A stretch of 64,000 nt of DNA, from contig NZ_JACVPQ010000001.1 in the NCBI RefSeq assembly GCF_018881795.1, positions 219,106 to 283,105 of the forward strand, written 5' to 3'. Shown one piece after another: positions 16,915 to 25,157 of the stretch (the first letter of the stretch is position 1; each line of letters starts with the position of its first letter). The notes under the pieces are model-generated. The model saw nothing but the letters and a program-made list of their open reading frames with translations, was not told where the DNA came from and ran no database searches. The position numbers and the translations under genes are program-made. The DNA is from Polynucleobacter sp. MWH-Jannik1A5 (GTDB lineage Bacteria > Pseudomonadota > Gammaproteobacteria > Burkholderiales > Burkholderiaceae).

Positions 16915-18312
16915 ATGAACCGCTTCACCATACAACTCGACGAAATTAAAGCAGCCTACGCCACAGAACCCAATCCGTCACTTGAAGTCCGATTGGAGCG
17001 CATTGGTCGAATTGAAAAGATGATCGAAGCAAATGAAGAAAAAATCTGTAAGGCTCTGGCTGCAGATTTTGGTGTGCGTCACCCCATTGAATCTCGCCTC
17101 GCTGAATTTCAGATGGTTTACCAAGCCTATAAATATACGCGTAAGCATCTAAAGGAATGGATGAAGCCTGTGCAAATGGAAACGCCCTCTTTTATGGGAT
17201 CCTCAGAGGCTTGGATTGAAAGTCAGTCATTGGGCGTAGTTGGCATTATGAGTCCATGGAATTATCCAGTTCAGCTAGCGCTTATTCCAGCGATTGCCGC
17301 TTTTGCTGCCGGTAATCGCGTTTGGCTTAAACCATCCGAACGTAGCTCCCGCACCTCAGGATTTTTAGCAAGCTTAATTCAGGAATACTTTCACCCAAGT
17401 GAATTTTGCGTGAGTACCGGTGGCGTTGATGTGGCCGAACAATTTGCGGCTCTACCTTTTGCTCATCTCTTTTTTACAGGATCAGAATCCGTTGGCAAAA
17501 AAGTGATGCGTGCTGCAGCAGAAAATCTTACTCCCGTTACTTTGGAGTTGGGTGGCAAAACCCCAGCCATCATTGATGCATCAGCAAAACTCAAGGAAGC
17601 GGCCGCAGCGATTGTTTATGGAAAACTACTGAATAGTGGACAAACCTGTATTGCGCCTGACTATGTATTGATCGACCAAGCCAATCGCGATGGGTTCATC
17701 CAAGAGCTACAGACGGCGGCACAAGTGCAATTTAGTAACCCAGAAGAGCTCACTGGACCGATTGATGATGAACAATTGCAATACTGGCAACATTTGCTGG
17801 CTGATGCGCTCGATCGTGGCGCAAAAGCAGTCCCCTTGTTAAACAACCCGTCCGCAGGCGCCAGAAGATTTGAACCGGTCGCACTAGTCGATGTTCCGCC
17901 TGAGGCACGAGTATTGCATGAAGAAATTTTTGGTCCAATTTTGCCAATATTGACAGCTAACAATACTGTTGAAGCCATTCATTACATCAATAGCAAACCG
18001 AGTCCTTTAGCTCTTTACTGGTTTGGTAAAGACAAAAAGAATATGCAGCGCGTTTTAGAAGAGACGCGTTCTGGTGGCGTGACCATCAATGACGTCCTAT
18101 TGCATGCAACGATAGAGTCACTTCCATTTGGCGGTGTTGGTGCTAGCGGTATCGGTTCCTATCACGGCAAAGCAGGCTTTGATACCTTTAGCCATCAAAA
18201 ACCTATTCTTGAGGTGCGCGGCCTACTAGGTACGAATCTTCTCAAGGGCACTAAACCCGCTCGCCCTCCTTACGGCAAGAGCGCCGAGAGACTACTCAAG
18301 CGTCTTAGATAA
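16915..18312 (+). CDS. Aldehyde dehydrogenase, coniferyl-aldehyde dehydrogenase type
   Basis: 465 residues, NAD(P)-dependent ALDH superfamily. The catalytic motifs are intact: PWNYPVQLALIPAIAAFAAG (cofactor channel), LELGGKTPAIID (general-base Glu, about residues 205-216) and SGQTCIAPDY (nucleophile Cys, near residue 242). The N-terminus and the C-terminal tail, ending in PARPPYGKSAERLLKRLR, resemble the CalB group that oxidises coniferyl aldehyde to ferulate; the same group also acts on other medium or aromatic aldehydes, so the substrate is uncertain. It stands alone, divergent from msrA. The start codon has no clear ribosome binding site and is six bases after a TATTAA. Confidence 0.88.
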   Translation: MNRFTIQLDEIKAAYATEPNPSLEVRLERIGRIEKMIEANEEKICKALAADFGVRHPIESRLAEFQMVYQAYKYTRKHLKEWMKPVQMETPSFMGSSEAWIESQSLGVVGIMSPWNYPVQLALIPAIAAFAAGNRVWLKPSERSSRTSGFLASLIQEYFHPSEFCVSTGGVDVAEQFAALPFAHLFFTGSESVGKKVMRAAAENLTPVTLELGGKTPAIIDASAKLKEAAAAIVYGKLLNSGQTCIAPDYVLIDQANRDGFIQELQTAAQVQFSNPEELTGPIDDEQLQYWQHLLADALDRGAKAVPLLNNPSAGARRFEPVALVDVPPEARVLHEEIFGPILPILTANNTVEAIHYINSKPSPLALYWFGKDKKNMQRVLEETRSGGVTINDVLLHATIESLPFGGVGASGIGSYHGKAGFDTFSHQKPILEVRGLLGTNLLKGTKPARPPYGKSAERLLKRLR

Positions 18313-18317
18313 AAAAT

Positions 18318-18995
18318 TTAGATGTAAATCAATCGCGCTGCGAATCCAATAAATAGGAAGCCGGCTGTGATCCACAGTACGGCGGCAGAGCGAGGGTGAC
18401 TCTCAAAGTACTTTGAGAAAAATTGACCTGCACAAATCAGGCAGCCTAAATAGGTCATGCTCATAAGCTGCAAGACTGTCGCCAGATACAAAATGGTATG
18501 AGCTGGATGTGAAGCATCTGGACGGATAAATTGCGAGAAGAAGGCAATGAAGAAAAAAATTGCCTTTGGATTGGTTAACGACAAAGTTAATGCCGCTAAC
18601 ATAGGATGCAGTTGCATGAGTCTCACTTGAATTTCATAAGTCTTCGCGCGCTGACCTAGAGACCAACGCTGCACACCACTTCGCAATAAACCATACCCCA
18701 TCCAAGCCAAATACAGCGCACCCGCAATACGCACTAGAGCGAAGACAATCGGGGAAGTCGTCAAGATGGATGCAGCACCTAATGCCACACCAATCATCAG
18801 TATCGAGTCTCCAACAAATATTCCGAGCGCACCCCAGGTGCCAGCGCGCCAACCCTTTTGCGCAGCTATCGTCAAAACATAAAGTGAATTAGGGCCTGGT
18901 AACAAAATAATGAGCAAAGTCCCAAGCAAGTAGCCTGAGAAATCAACAATGCCGGCATTCGCTGGCGATAAGAGACTGTAAGAGAGCCATTCCAT
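18318..18995 (-). CDS. LysE/RhtB-family amino acid exporter, LeuE-like
   Basis: 225 residues from the chosen ATG at 18995 (reading MEWLSYSL), which has a GAG-containing site just upstream. A longer frame begins at a TTG at 19073 but adds 26 residues of non-membrane character. About six membrane helices are present, with the family motif LPGPNSLYVLTIAAQKGWRAG (about residues 32-52) and the glycine- and alanine-rich second helix. The LTNPKAIFFFIAFFSQF stretch is typical of LysE-type exporters. The overall pattern is nearest to leucine exporter LeuE, although substrate assignment in this family is weak. The stop lies five bases from the end of the convergent aldehyde dehydrogenase gene. Confidence 0.85.
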   Translation of the reverse strand: MEWLSYSLLSPANAGIVDFSGYLLGTLLIILLPGPNSLYVLTIAAQKGWRAGTWGALGIFVGDSILMIGVALGAASILTTSPIVFALVRIAGALYLAWMGYGLLRSGVQRWSLGQRAKTYEIQVRLMQLHPMLAALTLSLTNPKAIFFFIAFFSQFIRPDASHPAHTILYLATVLQLMSMTYLGCLICAGQFFSKYFESHPRSAAVLWITAGFLFIGFAARLIYI

Positions 18996-19159
18996 CTCGA
19001 TATCATAATTAATTCGGGAAAACCCTTGTAATCGTGCGCTCAAACTGTCATAATGAGAGGCTTTTTTAAGCAATTTGATTCATCGCCCCCCAGCTCTATT
19101 TCAGCGTACCGTTTAGAAGTCATAAACACAGAAGTCACAAAACGCGCTGCCGCTTGTCT

Positions 19160-19237
19160 GATGGTCGATGCCTTTGACCATCGCACCCTTTAAAAACTAT
19201 GGGTGCAACATACGGAGACATCCCTTAAAGGGGATGT
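19160..19237 (+). promoter_or_regulatory. Leader with three tandem perfect hairpins upstream of the DEAD-box helicase gene
   Basis: Three back-to-back inverted repeats precede the helicase ATG at 19246: GATGGTC/GACCATC (19160-19166 and 19176-19182, 9-base loop), GCACCC/GGGTGC (19183-19188 and 19201-19206, 12-base loop) and ACATCCC/GGGATGT (19218-19224 and 19231-19237, 6-base loop). None is followed by a T-run. The last hairpin ends eight bases before the start codon and holds the only purine-rich GGGGA stretch, so it could hide the ribosome binding site. Confidence 0.65.
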
Positions 19238-19245
19238 GTAATAGC

Positions 19246-20742
19246 ATGACTTTTTCTAAAGAAACTAAACACGAGCCGAAAGACTCAAAGAGCACTGGAA
19301 ATGAATTCCAGAATTTCGCCCTAGCGGCATCACTCCTTAAAAACGTTGCTGAATTGGGTTTTACCCAAGCCACTTCTGTGCAAGCTCAGGTTATTCCTGC
19401 AGCCTTAGCCGGTGGTGACTTATTGGTCAGCAGCCAAACTGGTAGCGGCAAAACCGCAGCCTTTTTATTGCCTTTGATTAATCAACTCATCGAAGACAAC
19501 CCGAACAACTCACCTGTACCAGGTCGCGCACAACCTAAAGTGTTAGTGCTCTGCCCTACTCGCGAATTGGCTCAACAGGTTGCCGCTGATGCAGTCAACT
19601 TAGTTCGTGGCATGAAAGGTATCCGCATCGCAACCGTAATGGGCGGCATGCCTTATGGCAAGCAAATCCAAGCGTTGAAAGGTGCATTGTTAGTTGTTGC
19701 AACTCCGGGTCGCTTACTCGACTTGTGCGACAGCAAAGCAATTCGCTTAGATGATGTAAAACAACTCGTTATCGACGAAGCTGATCGCATGCTCGACATG
19801 GGATTTGCTGATGATCTCGAGGCTATTGATAAACGTTGCGCAGGCCGTAACCAAACTTTGATGTTCTCTGCAACTTTTGCGCCAAAGATTATGTCTTTAG
19901 CAAATGAGTTGACCACAGATGCCAAGCGCATTGAACTTGCTCACGCAGGTGAAAAGCACGCCAACATTGAACAGAAGTTGCATTGGGCCGATAGCATGTC
20001 ACACAAGCATAAATTGCTTGAGCACATTTTGGCTGACGCCGATTTAGATCAAGCAGTTGTGTTTGCATGCACTCAAGTTGAGAGCGAAAAAATTGCTGAC
20101 ACATTGCGTGCCAATGGCTACGAAGCAACTGCACTTCATGGTGCAATGCCTCAAGCTGTGCGCATGCGTCGTCTCGAGTCTTTGCGCAAAGGTCACACCA
20201 AGATTTTGGTTGCGACTGACGTAGCGGCTCGCGGTATTGATGTGCCACGTATTAGTCACGTGATTAACTTTGGCCTACCAATGAAACCAGAAGACTATAC
20301 GCATCGCATCGGTCGTACTGGTCGTGCAGGTCGCAATGGCGTAGCTATCACTTTGGTTGAACATCGTGATCGCGCCAAGATCCGTAATATCGAACGCTTC
20401 ACACAGCAAGATATCGTTGCCTCAGTTATCGCTGGTCTTGAGCCACAAGCCAAGCCAAGCTTTGGTGGTGGCGGTGGTCGTCCTGGTGGCGGTCGCTCAG
20501 GCGGTGGTGGCGGTCGTTCCGGTGGCGGCTTTGGTGGTAATCGCTCCGGCGGCGGTGGTGGTCGTTATGGCTCAGGCGCTCGTTCAGAGTCTCGCTTTGG
20601 CGGCGGCGGTTCAGGCGATTCACGTCCAGCCCGCTCTGCTGACTCACGTCCAGCACGCTCTGGTGATTCACGTCCAGCAGGTGGTCCGCGCTTTGCGAAA
20701 CCAAAGGCTGGCGGTCAACGTCGCAACTTTAGCGGTAGCTAA
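19246..20742 (+). CDS. DEAD-box ATP-dependent RNA helicase with glycine-rich C-terminal tail
   Basis: 498 residues from the ATG at 19246 (MTFSKETKHEPK). An in-frame upstream ATG at 19168 exists but lies inside the leader hairpins, so I reject it. The helicase core has the Q motif region (FTQATSVQAQVIP), motif I SQTGSGKTAA, Ia PTRELAQQ, II DEAD (VIDEADRMLDMGF), III SAT and VI HRIGRTGRAGR. After the core, about 80 residues are a glycine/arginine-rich tail (GGGGGRPGGGRSGG) with repeats of DSRPARS, typical of RNA-binding tails of RhlE/DeaD-like proteins in beta-proteobacteria. Likely roles are cold adaptation, ribosome assembly or RNA decay. Which E. coli paralogue it matches is uncertain. Confidence 0.94.
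   Translation: MTFSKETKHEPKDSKSTGNEFQNFALAASLLKNVAELGFTQATSVQAQVIPAALAGGDLLVSSQTGSGKTAAFLLPLINQLIEDNPNNSPVPGRAQPKVLVLCPTRELAQQVAADAVNLVRGMKGIRIATVMGGMPYGKQIQALKGALLVVATPGRLLDLCDSKAIRLDDVKQLVIDEADRMLDMGFADDLEAIDKRCAGRNQTLMFSATFAPKIMSLANELTTDAKRIELAHAGEKHANIEQKLHWADSMSHKHKLLEHILADADLDQAVVFACTQVESEKIADTLRANGYEATALHGAMPQAVRMRRLESLRKGHTKILVATDVAARGIDVPRISHVINFGLPMKPEDYTHRIGRTGRAGRNGVAITLVEHRDRAKIRNIERFTQQDIVASVIAGLEPQAKPSFGGGGGRPGGGRSGGGGGRSGGGFGGNRSGGGGGRYGSGARSESRFGGGGSGDSRPARSADSRPARSGDSRPAGGPRFAKPKAGGQRRNFSGS
20462..20695 (+). repeat. Low-complexity glycine-rich and DSRPARS repeat-coding segment
   Basis: Runs of GGTGGCGGT-like triplets are followed by three imperfect copies of a 24-base unit coding DSRPARSA/G. 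The segment is in frame inside the helicase gene and gives its disordered, basic, RNA-binding tail. Such tracts are prone to length change between strains. Confidence 0.8.
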
Positions 20743-20744
20743 AA

Positions 20745-21317
20745 ATGATTCACCGTAATCGCCTCCGTTCTGCATGGAATCGAGTCGGTTCCGGTGAAAT
20801 CCATCGGGCGCCACGCGAGTGGCAACCTTGGCTAAGCGATACCGGGTCTCTCACCCAAAAAATTGAGAAAGCAATTGGGCAAAAACTAGAAGTACAGGTT
20901 TTGCGTGACTGCCCTCAATCACTTAATAGCGACGAAAGTCGCTATTTTCATTTCAAGCTCAGACGCTGCCGAGTGCGTGAAGTGCTTCTCTGTGCCAATG
21001 GGACTCCTTTAGTCATGGCGCATAGCGTCATACCTACTTTAAGCTCTAGCGGCAGCAATCATGCGGTTCTACGCCTAGGCAAAAAGCCTCTAGGTGCTGT
21101 GTTATTCGCCAAAACCCGCAAGCACTCAAAAGCAAAGCCTCCGCGAGATATTGCTCGTTTAGATAAAAGCAGTGAATTGTGGAAAAAGTGCTCTAAGCAT
21201 TTTTCTGGTTTGAGTTCGCCCCTATGGGCACGACGCACTCTTTATCGCCTGAAGGGTCACCCGCTATTAGTAAATGAAATTTTCTTGCCTGCTTTATTGG
21301 ATGCTAGGAAGGATTAG
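20745..21317 (+). CDS. ubiC: Chorismate lyase (chorismate--pyruvate lyase)
   Basis: 190 residues, with an ATG two bases after the helicase stop. It converts chorismate to 4-hydroxybenzoate and pyruvate, the first committed step of ubiquinone synthesis. The UbiC-like pattern is seen in W-LSDTGSLTQKIEKAIG near the N-terminus, in REVLLCANGTPLVMAHSVIP (about residues 79-98), where the active-site arginine lies, and in the C-terminal ARRTLYRLKGHPLLVNEIFLP (about 164-184), which holds the conserved glutamate. The sequence is rather divergent from E. coli UbiC but the key blocks are in order. It ends 16 bases from the convergent hemD. Confidence 0.88.
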   Translation: MIHRNRLRSAWNRVGSGEIHRAPREWQPWLSDTGSLTQKIEKAIGQKLEVQVLRDCPQSLNSDESRYFHFKLRRCRVREVLLCANGTPLVMAHSVIPTLSSSGSNHAVLRLGKKPLGAVLFAKTRKHSKAKPPRDIARLDKSSELWKKCSKHFSGLSSPLWARRTLYRLKGHPLLVNEIFLPALLDARKD

Positions 21318-21333
21318 CTCTTCACTGTTACTT

Positions 21334-22158
21334 TTAGATTGTTAGCCAAGCTAAAGTAGATTTAATTAAGGCTTCATCACCAGGCTCACTGGTAAAAACT
21401 TCACCAAATCCAATTAACTCAGCGGCATCAGCAATATTGTGATGTGGGCAAAGCGCGCTAGCCGCATTGAGGTTTTGAGTAAATTGACCGTTCATCACCT
21501 CACCTAGATAACGGACTGCCTCAGAGGAAGTGAGCAACCAAAGAGATTTACTTAAATCCATTTCTCGCACTAGATGCCATGCAGGGTTACCCAGATCTAA
21601 AGGCACGCGGCTGTAGGTGGAAATTGCTTCTACAGTAGCGCCAGCTTTTGTTAATGTGTCAGCCAGCCAATCACGACCACCCTCACCTTTAAAGATCACT
21701 ACTTTTTTGTTCTGCCAACTAGATTGCAGAGATTGAAGTTCCTGCCAAAGACCCTCAGAGTCCCAGTTTTCATTATTTTTAGGGATGATGATAGGCGTCG
21801 GTATTGCTTCTAAACCAATGCCATGGTTTTTTAAAGCTAGATTGCTACTGCCCCCCATCACACCTATCGGAATAACTTTTTTAGAGAAGTCTTGCCAGTC
21901 GCGCTCTAGTAATCGCATCACGCTCTCAATGGCATTGGGACTCACAAAGATGGCTAGGTCGGCATCACTCAAGACAGTAGCAATGTGGTCAGCCAAATGC
22001 TCATCAGCCTTCGGAACAATGGTGAGTAATGGTAATGACAATATTTCAGGGAGACTACGTTTTCCTACTCCGCTCGCTTCGATTGCGCGAGTGAGTACTT
22101 CAATCAGCTGACGAGCTTGACCACTAGGTCTTGTGACGATGATAGTTTTAGTGCTCAT
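21334..22158 (-). CDS. hemD: Uroporphyrinogen-III synthase
   Basis: 274 residues, two-domain HemD fold. It closes hydroxymethylbilane to uroporphyrinogen III with inversion of ring D. HemD is poorly conserved; the call rests on the N-terminal IIVTRPSGQARQLIEVL, the FVSPNAIESVMRLL block (about residues 72-85), the KGEGGRDWLADTLTKAGATVE block (about 156-176), the LLTSSEAVRYL block and its position 14 bases after hemC on the same strand. It lacks the HemX-type C-terminal extension found in some relatives. Confidence 0.92.
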   Translation of the reverse strand: MSTKTIIVTRPSGQARQLIEVLTRAIEASGVGKRSLPEILSLPLLTIVPKADEHLADHIATVLSDADLAIFVSPNAIESVMRLLERDWQDFSKKVIPIGVMGGSSNLALKNHGIGLEAIPTPIIIPKNNENWDSEGLWQELQSLQSSWQNKKVVIFKGEGGRDWLADTLTKAGATVEAISTYSRVPLDLGNPAWHLVREMDLSKSLWLLTSSEAVRYLGEVMNGQFTQNLNAASALCPHHNIADAAELIGFGEVFTSEPGDEALIKSTLAWLTI

Positions 22159-22172
22159 CGCTACGGTTATGT

Positions 22173-23138
22173 TTATTTAAAAATTTTTGGGATTAAATCT
22201 GCTGCGCCTTGTGAGAGCAAGTCTTGTGCGACTGCGAGCCCCAAAGCCTCTGCGTCTTCCACTGACTTCACTTGCGCACTGCCATTTGCCAGGCAAATCG
22301 CTTTACCATCCGTACTCGCCACAAAGGAGCGAATCTGCATTTGATTTTGATCCCAGACTGCGTGCGCAGCTAAGGGCACCTCGCATGATCCACCCAATTG
22401 ACGAGACACCATACGCTCAGCAGAAACTGCAAACAAGGTAGGTACGTCGTTTAATGGAGCAAGCCACTGCTTGATGTTGGGGTGCTTACTTAAGGTTTCA
22501 ATACCAAGAGCGCCCTGGCCTGCAGCAGGCGTGTAAGGATCGTATGGCAAGAATGCGCGGATGCGCGACTCTAAACCTAAACGCTTAAGACCAGCAGCAG
22601 CCAAAATAATTGCCTGATATTCACCGCGATCTAATTTACCCATACGCGTATCTAAATTACCGCGTAATGGCTGAATCACCAGATGGGGAAACCTTGCACG
22701 CAACACGGACTCTCGACGCAGACTTGACGTGCCAACGATGGCGCCCACAGGAAGATCTTCAAGACTGGCGTAATCATTGGAAACAAAAGCATCTCTTGCA
22801 TCTTCTCTAGCCATAACGCAAGCAAGGTCAAAACCCTCAGGCATCACCATGGGGACATCTTTTAATGAATGCACTGCTAAGTCAGCCCGACCATCCTCAA
22901 GGGCAGTTTCCAGCTCTTTTACAAAAAGACCTTTACCACCCACTTTAGAGAGGGCTTTGTCCAAAATCTGGTCACCACGGGTTGTCATGCCCAAAATCTG
23001 GACATCACACTCAGGATAGAGCTTTTTAAGGCAATCCCGGACATGCTCAGCCTGCCACATGGCCAGGCGACTTTCACGGGAGGCGATAACAAGGCTCTTT
23101 GGAGCGGCTATAGGGGAAGAATTCAGGGTTTGGGACAT
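22173..23138 (-). CDS. hemC: Hydroxymethylbilane synthase (porphobilinogen deaminase)
   Basis: 321 residues from the ATG at 23138 (MSQTLNSSP); a longer frame to 23213 runs into the argH promoter region and is rejected. It joins four porphobilinogen units into hydroxymethylbilane. Family motifs are [48 protein letters not shown] with the catalytic aspartate, and the dipyrromethane-attaching cysteine in [13 protein letters not shown] (about residues 240-252). It is divergent from argH with 43 bases between starts, and followed by hemD. Confidence 0.96.
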   Translation of the reverse strand: MSQTLNSSPIAAPKSLVIASRESRLAMWQAEHVRDCLKKLYPECDVQILGMTTRGDQILDKALSKVGGKGLFVKELETALEDGRADLAVHSLKDVPMVMPEGFDLACVMAREDARDAFVSNDYASLEDLPVGAIVGTSSLRRESVLRARFPHLVIQPLRGNLDTRMGKLDRGEYQAIILAAAGLKRLGLESRIRAFLPYDPYTPAAGQGALGIETLSKHPNIKQWLAPLNDVPTLFAVSAERMVSRQLGGSCEVPLAAHAVWDQNQMQIRSFVASTDGKAICLANGSAQVKSVEDAEALGLAVAQDLLSQGAADLIPKIFK

Positions 23139-23169
23139 AACATTTAAAATAATCAAAGACCTACACCAA

Positions 23170-23175
23170 TATACT
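23170..23175 (+). promoter_or_regulatory. Probable -10 element of argH, six bases before the start codon
   Basis: TATACT at 23170-23175 is followed by six bases (GTGTTT) and then the argH ATG. No ribosome binding site is visible. No good -35 is seen at the right distance; TTTAAA at 23143-23148 is too far. A leaderless argH transcript is the simplest reading. Confidence 0.35.
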
Positions 23176-23181
23176 GTGTTT

Positions 23182-24600
23182 ATGAGCTCATCAAATAATT
23201 CCTTAGACAACAAAGCCCAAGCTTGGTCGGCCCGTTTTGCCGAACCCGTTGACGAACTTGTTCAGCGTTATACCGCTTCTATTGGCTTTGATCAACGCTT
23301 TGCCATGGTCGATATAGCTGGATCCCTAGCCCATGCTGAGATGCTGGCTGCCCAAAAAATCATTAGCACCCAGGATTTGGCAGATATTCAAAAGGGAATG
23401 GCCCAAATTAAGAGTGAGATCGAGTCCGGCCAATTTAATTGGCAACTTGCTCTTGAGGATGTTCACCTTAATATCGAAGCACGCTTAACCGCATTGGTTG
23501 GCGATGCTGGTAAGCGTCTGCATACTGGCCGTTCACGCAATGACCAAGTAGCAACTGATCTACGTCTTTGGTTGCGTGGCAGCGTCGATGACATTGCTGT
23601 GACTCTTAAATCTTTACGTGTTGCATTGTTAGATTTGGCAGAGAAACATGCTTCGACCATCATGCCTGGTCACACGCATTTACAAGTAGCCCAGCCTATT
23701 ACTTTTGGTCATCACCTTATGGCCTACTTTGAAATGTTTAGCCGCGATGCAAGTCGCTTAGCTGACTTGCGTGCTCGCTTTAATCGTTTGCCATTGGGCG
23801 CTGCCGCTTTGGCTGGAACCACTTATCCAATCGATCGCGAACAAGTTGCTAAGGCTCTTGGATTTGATGGTATTTGCAATAACTCTTTAGATGCCGTATC
23901 CGATCGTGATTTTGCGATTGAGTTTTGCGCCTTTGCTTCGATCTTGATGATGCACGTATCACGTCTATCCGAAGAGCTCATCCTGTGGCTGAGCCCACGC
24001 TTTGGCTTTATTGATTTGCCTGATCGTTTTTGCACTGGCAGCTCAATCATGCCGCAGAAGAAAAATCCTGACGTACCAGAACTAGCTCGCGGCAAGACTG
24101 GTCGCGTTTATGGCGATTTGATTTCTTTATTGACCTTGATGAAGGGTCAGCCCCTCGCCTACAACAAAGATAACCAAGAAGATAAAGAGCCTTTATTTGA
24201 TGCGGTTGATACCGTGCAAGATACTTTGCGTATCTTTGCTGACATGGTTCCGCACATTGAAGTCAAGGCCGAAGTGATGAAGAAAGCTGCTGAAGAAGGT
24301 TTTGCAACAGCAACTGACTTGGCTGACTACTTGGTGAAAAAAGGTTTGGCTTTCCGTGATGCACACGAAGCTGTTGCTCATGCAGTAAAAGCCTGTGTTG
24401 GCAGAAACTGCATGTTGACCGACCTTAGCCTCTCTGAGCTGCGCTTTGCTTGCGGCCTAGATAATCGCCCTGAGTTAATGAGTGATGATGTGTTTGCTTT
24501 GCTCACAGTAGATGGCTCCGTTCAATCACGTCAACATGCTGGTGGCACCGCTCCTGCGCAAGTACTCGCTGCTATTAAACGGGGTCGTGCAGACCTCTAA
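23182..24600 (+). CDS. argH: Argininosuccinate lyase
   Basis: 472 residues from the ATG at 23182 ([13 protein letters not shown]); an upstream in-frame extension to 23059 overlaps hemC and is not family-like. It splits argininosuccinate into arginine and fumarate, the last step of arginine synthesis. Motifs seen are [18 protein letters not shown] (about residues 112-129), the catalytic HTHLQVAQP region, and the fumarase-superfamily signature [12 protein letters not shown] (about 287-298) with the catalytic serine. In this window it also relates to cyanophycin, which stores arginine. The TRAP genes start six bases downstream. Confidence 0.96.
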   Translation: MSSSNNSLDNKAQAWSARFAEPVDELVQRYTASIGFDQRFAMVDIAGSLAHAEMLAAQKIISTQDLADIQKGMAQIKSEIESGQFNWQLALEDVHLNIEARLTALVGDAGKRLHTGRSRNDQVATDLRLWLRGSVDDIAVTLKSLRVALLDLAEKHASTIMPGHTHLQVAQPITFGHHLMAYFEMFSRDASRLADLRARFNRLPLGAAALAGTTYPIDREQVAKALGFDGICNNSLDAVSDRDFAIEFCAFASILMMHVSRLSEELILWLSPRFGFIDLPDRFCTGSSIMPQKKNPDVPELARGKTGRVYGDLISLLTLMKGQPLAYNKDNQEDKEPLFDAVDTVQDTLRIFADMVPHIEVKAEVMKKAAEEGFATATDLADYLVKKGLAFRDAHEAVAHAVKACVGRNCMLTDLSLSELRFACGLDNRPELMSDDVFALLTVDGSVQSRQHAGGTAPAQVLAAIKRGRADL

Positions 24601-24605
24601 AGTGC

Positions 24606-25157
24606 ATGGGGTTTTGGTCCAAACTTTCTGCAGGCATTGATCGTGTAAACCAGCTTCTGGGCAAGGCGGCCAGCATTATGATTTTGCTGTCTTGCGTAGT
24701 ATCGGCAACCAATGCTCTGCTGCGCTATGGGCTAGATGTCAGTAATAACTGGCCTCTTGAACTTCAATGGTATTTGTTTGCCGCAGCCGTCATGCTGGGC
24801 GCCTCCTACACCCTTAAACGCAATGAGCATGTCCGAGTAGATTTAATTTACTCTCAGCTCTCTGATCGTGGCCGTTTATGGATTGATCTCTTTGGCTTGA
24901 TCTTCTTTTTAATGCCCGCCTGTATTTTGTTTGCCTGGCTCTCATGGACCACGCTTTTTTATCCTTCCTGGTTAGTGATGGAGCATTCATTGAACTCCGG
25001 TGGATTAGCGCGCTACCCTATTAAGTTTGTAGTGCCATTTGGGTTTTTCATGCTCAGCTTGCAAGGCCTTTCAGAAATCATTAAACGTATTGGTGCCCTC
25101 AAAGGTGAAATGACTTTGCCCGCCGAAGATCTTCGTTACGAAAAGCCCATGCAATGA
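24606..25157 (+). CDS. TRAP transporter small permease (DctQ)
   Basis: 183 residues with four membrane helices (about 15-35, 52-72, 90-115 and 130-155). The DctQ pattern is visible in VVSATNALLRYGLDVSNNWPLELQWYLF and in the LGASYTLKRNEHVRVDL stretch (about 62-78). It is the small integral-membrane subunit of a tripartite ATP-independent periplasmic transporter, which uses a sodium or proton gradient to import carboxylates or sialic-acid-like acids. Its stop overlaps the start of the large subunit by four bases (ATGA). No DctP-type binding protein lies next to it, so the receptor must be coded elsewhere and the substrate cannot be told. Confidence 0.9.
   Translation: MGFWSKLSAGIDRVNQLLGKAASIMILLSCVVSATNALLRYGLDVSNNWPLELQWYLFAAAVMLGASYTLKRNEHVRVDLIYSQLSDRGRLWIDLFGLIFFLMPACILFAWLSWTTLFYPSWLVMEHSLNSGGLARYPIKFVVPFGFFMLSLQGLSEIIKRIGALKGEMTLPAEDLRYEKPMQ

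Noticed and set aside
19168..19245. N-terminal extension of the DEAD-box helicase from an ATG at 19168
   Set aside because: The extra 26 residues are coded across three perfect hairpins, are not helicase-like, and the ATG at 19246 gives a typical N-terminus. A structured leader explains the region better.
20462..20695. CRISPR-like or mobile repeat in the glycine-rich segment
   Set aside because: The repeats are in-frame codon repeats of a disordered protein tail, with no spacers.
23059..23181. Upstream extension of argH
   Set aside because: It overlaps the start of hemC on the other strand and has no family similarity; the ATG at 23182 gives the usual N-terminus.
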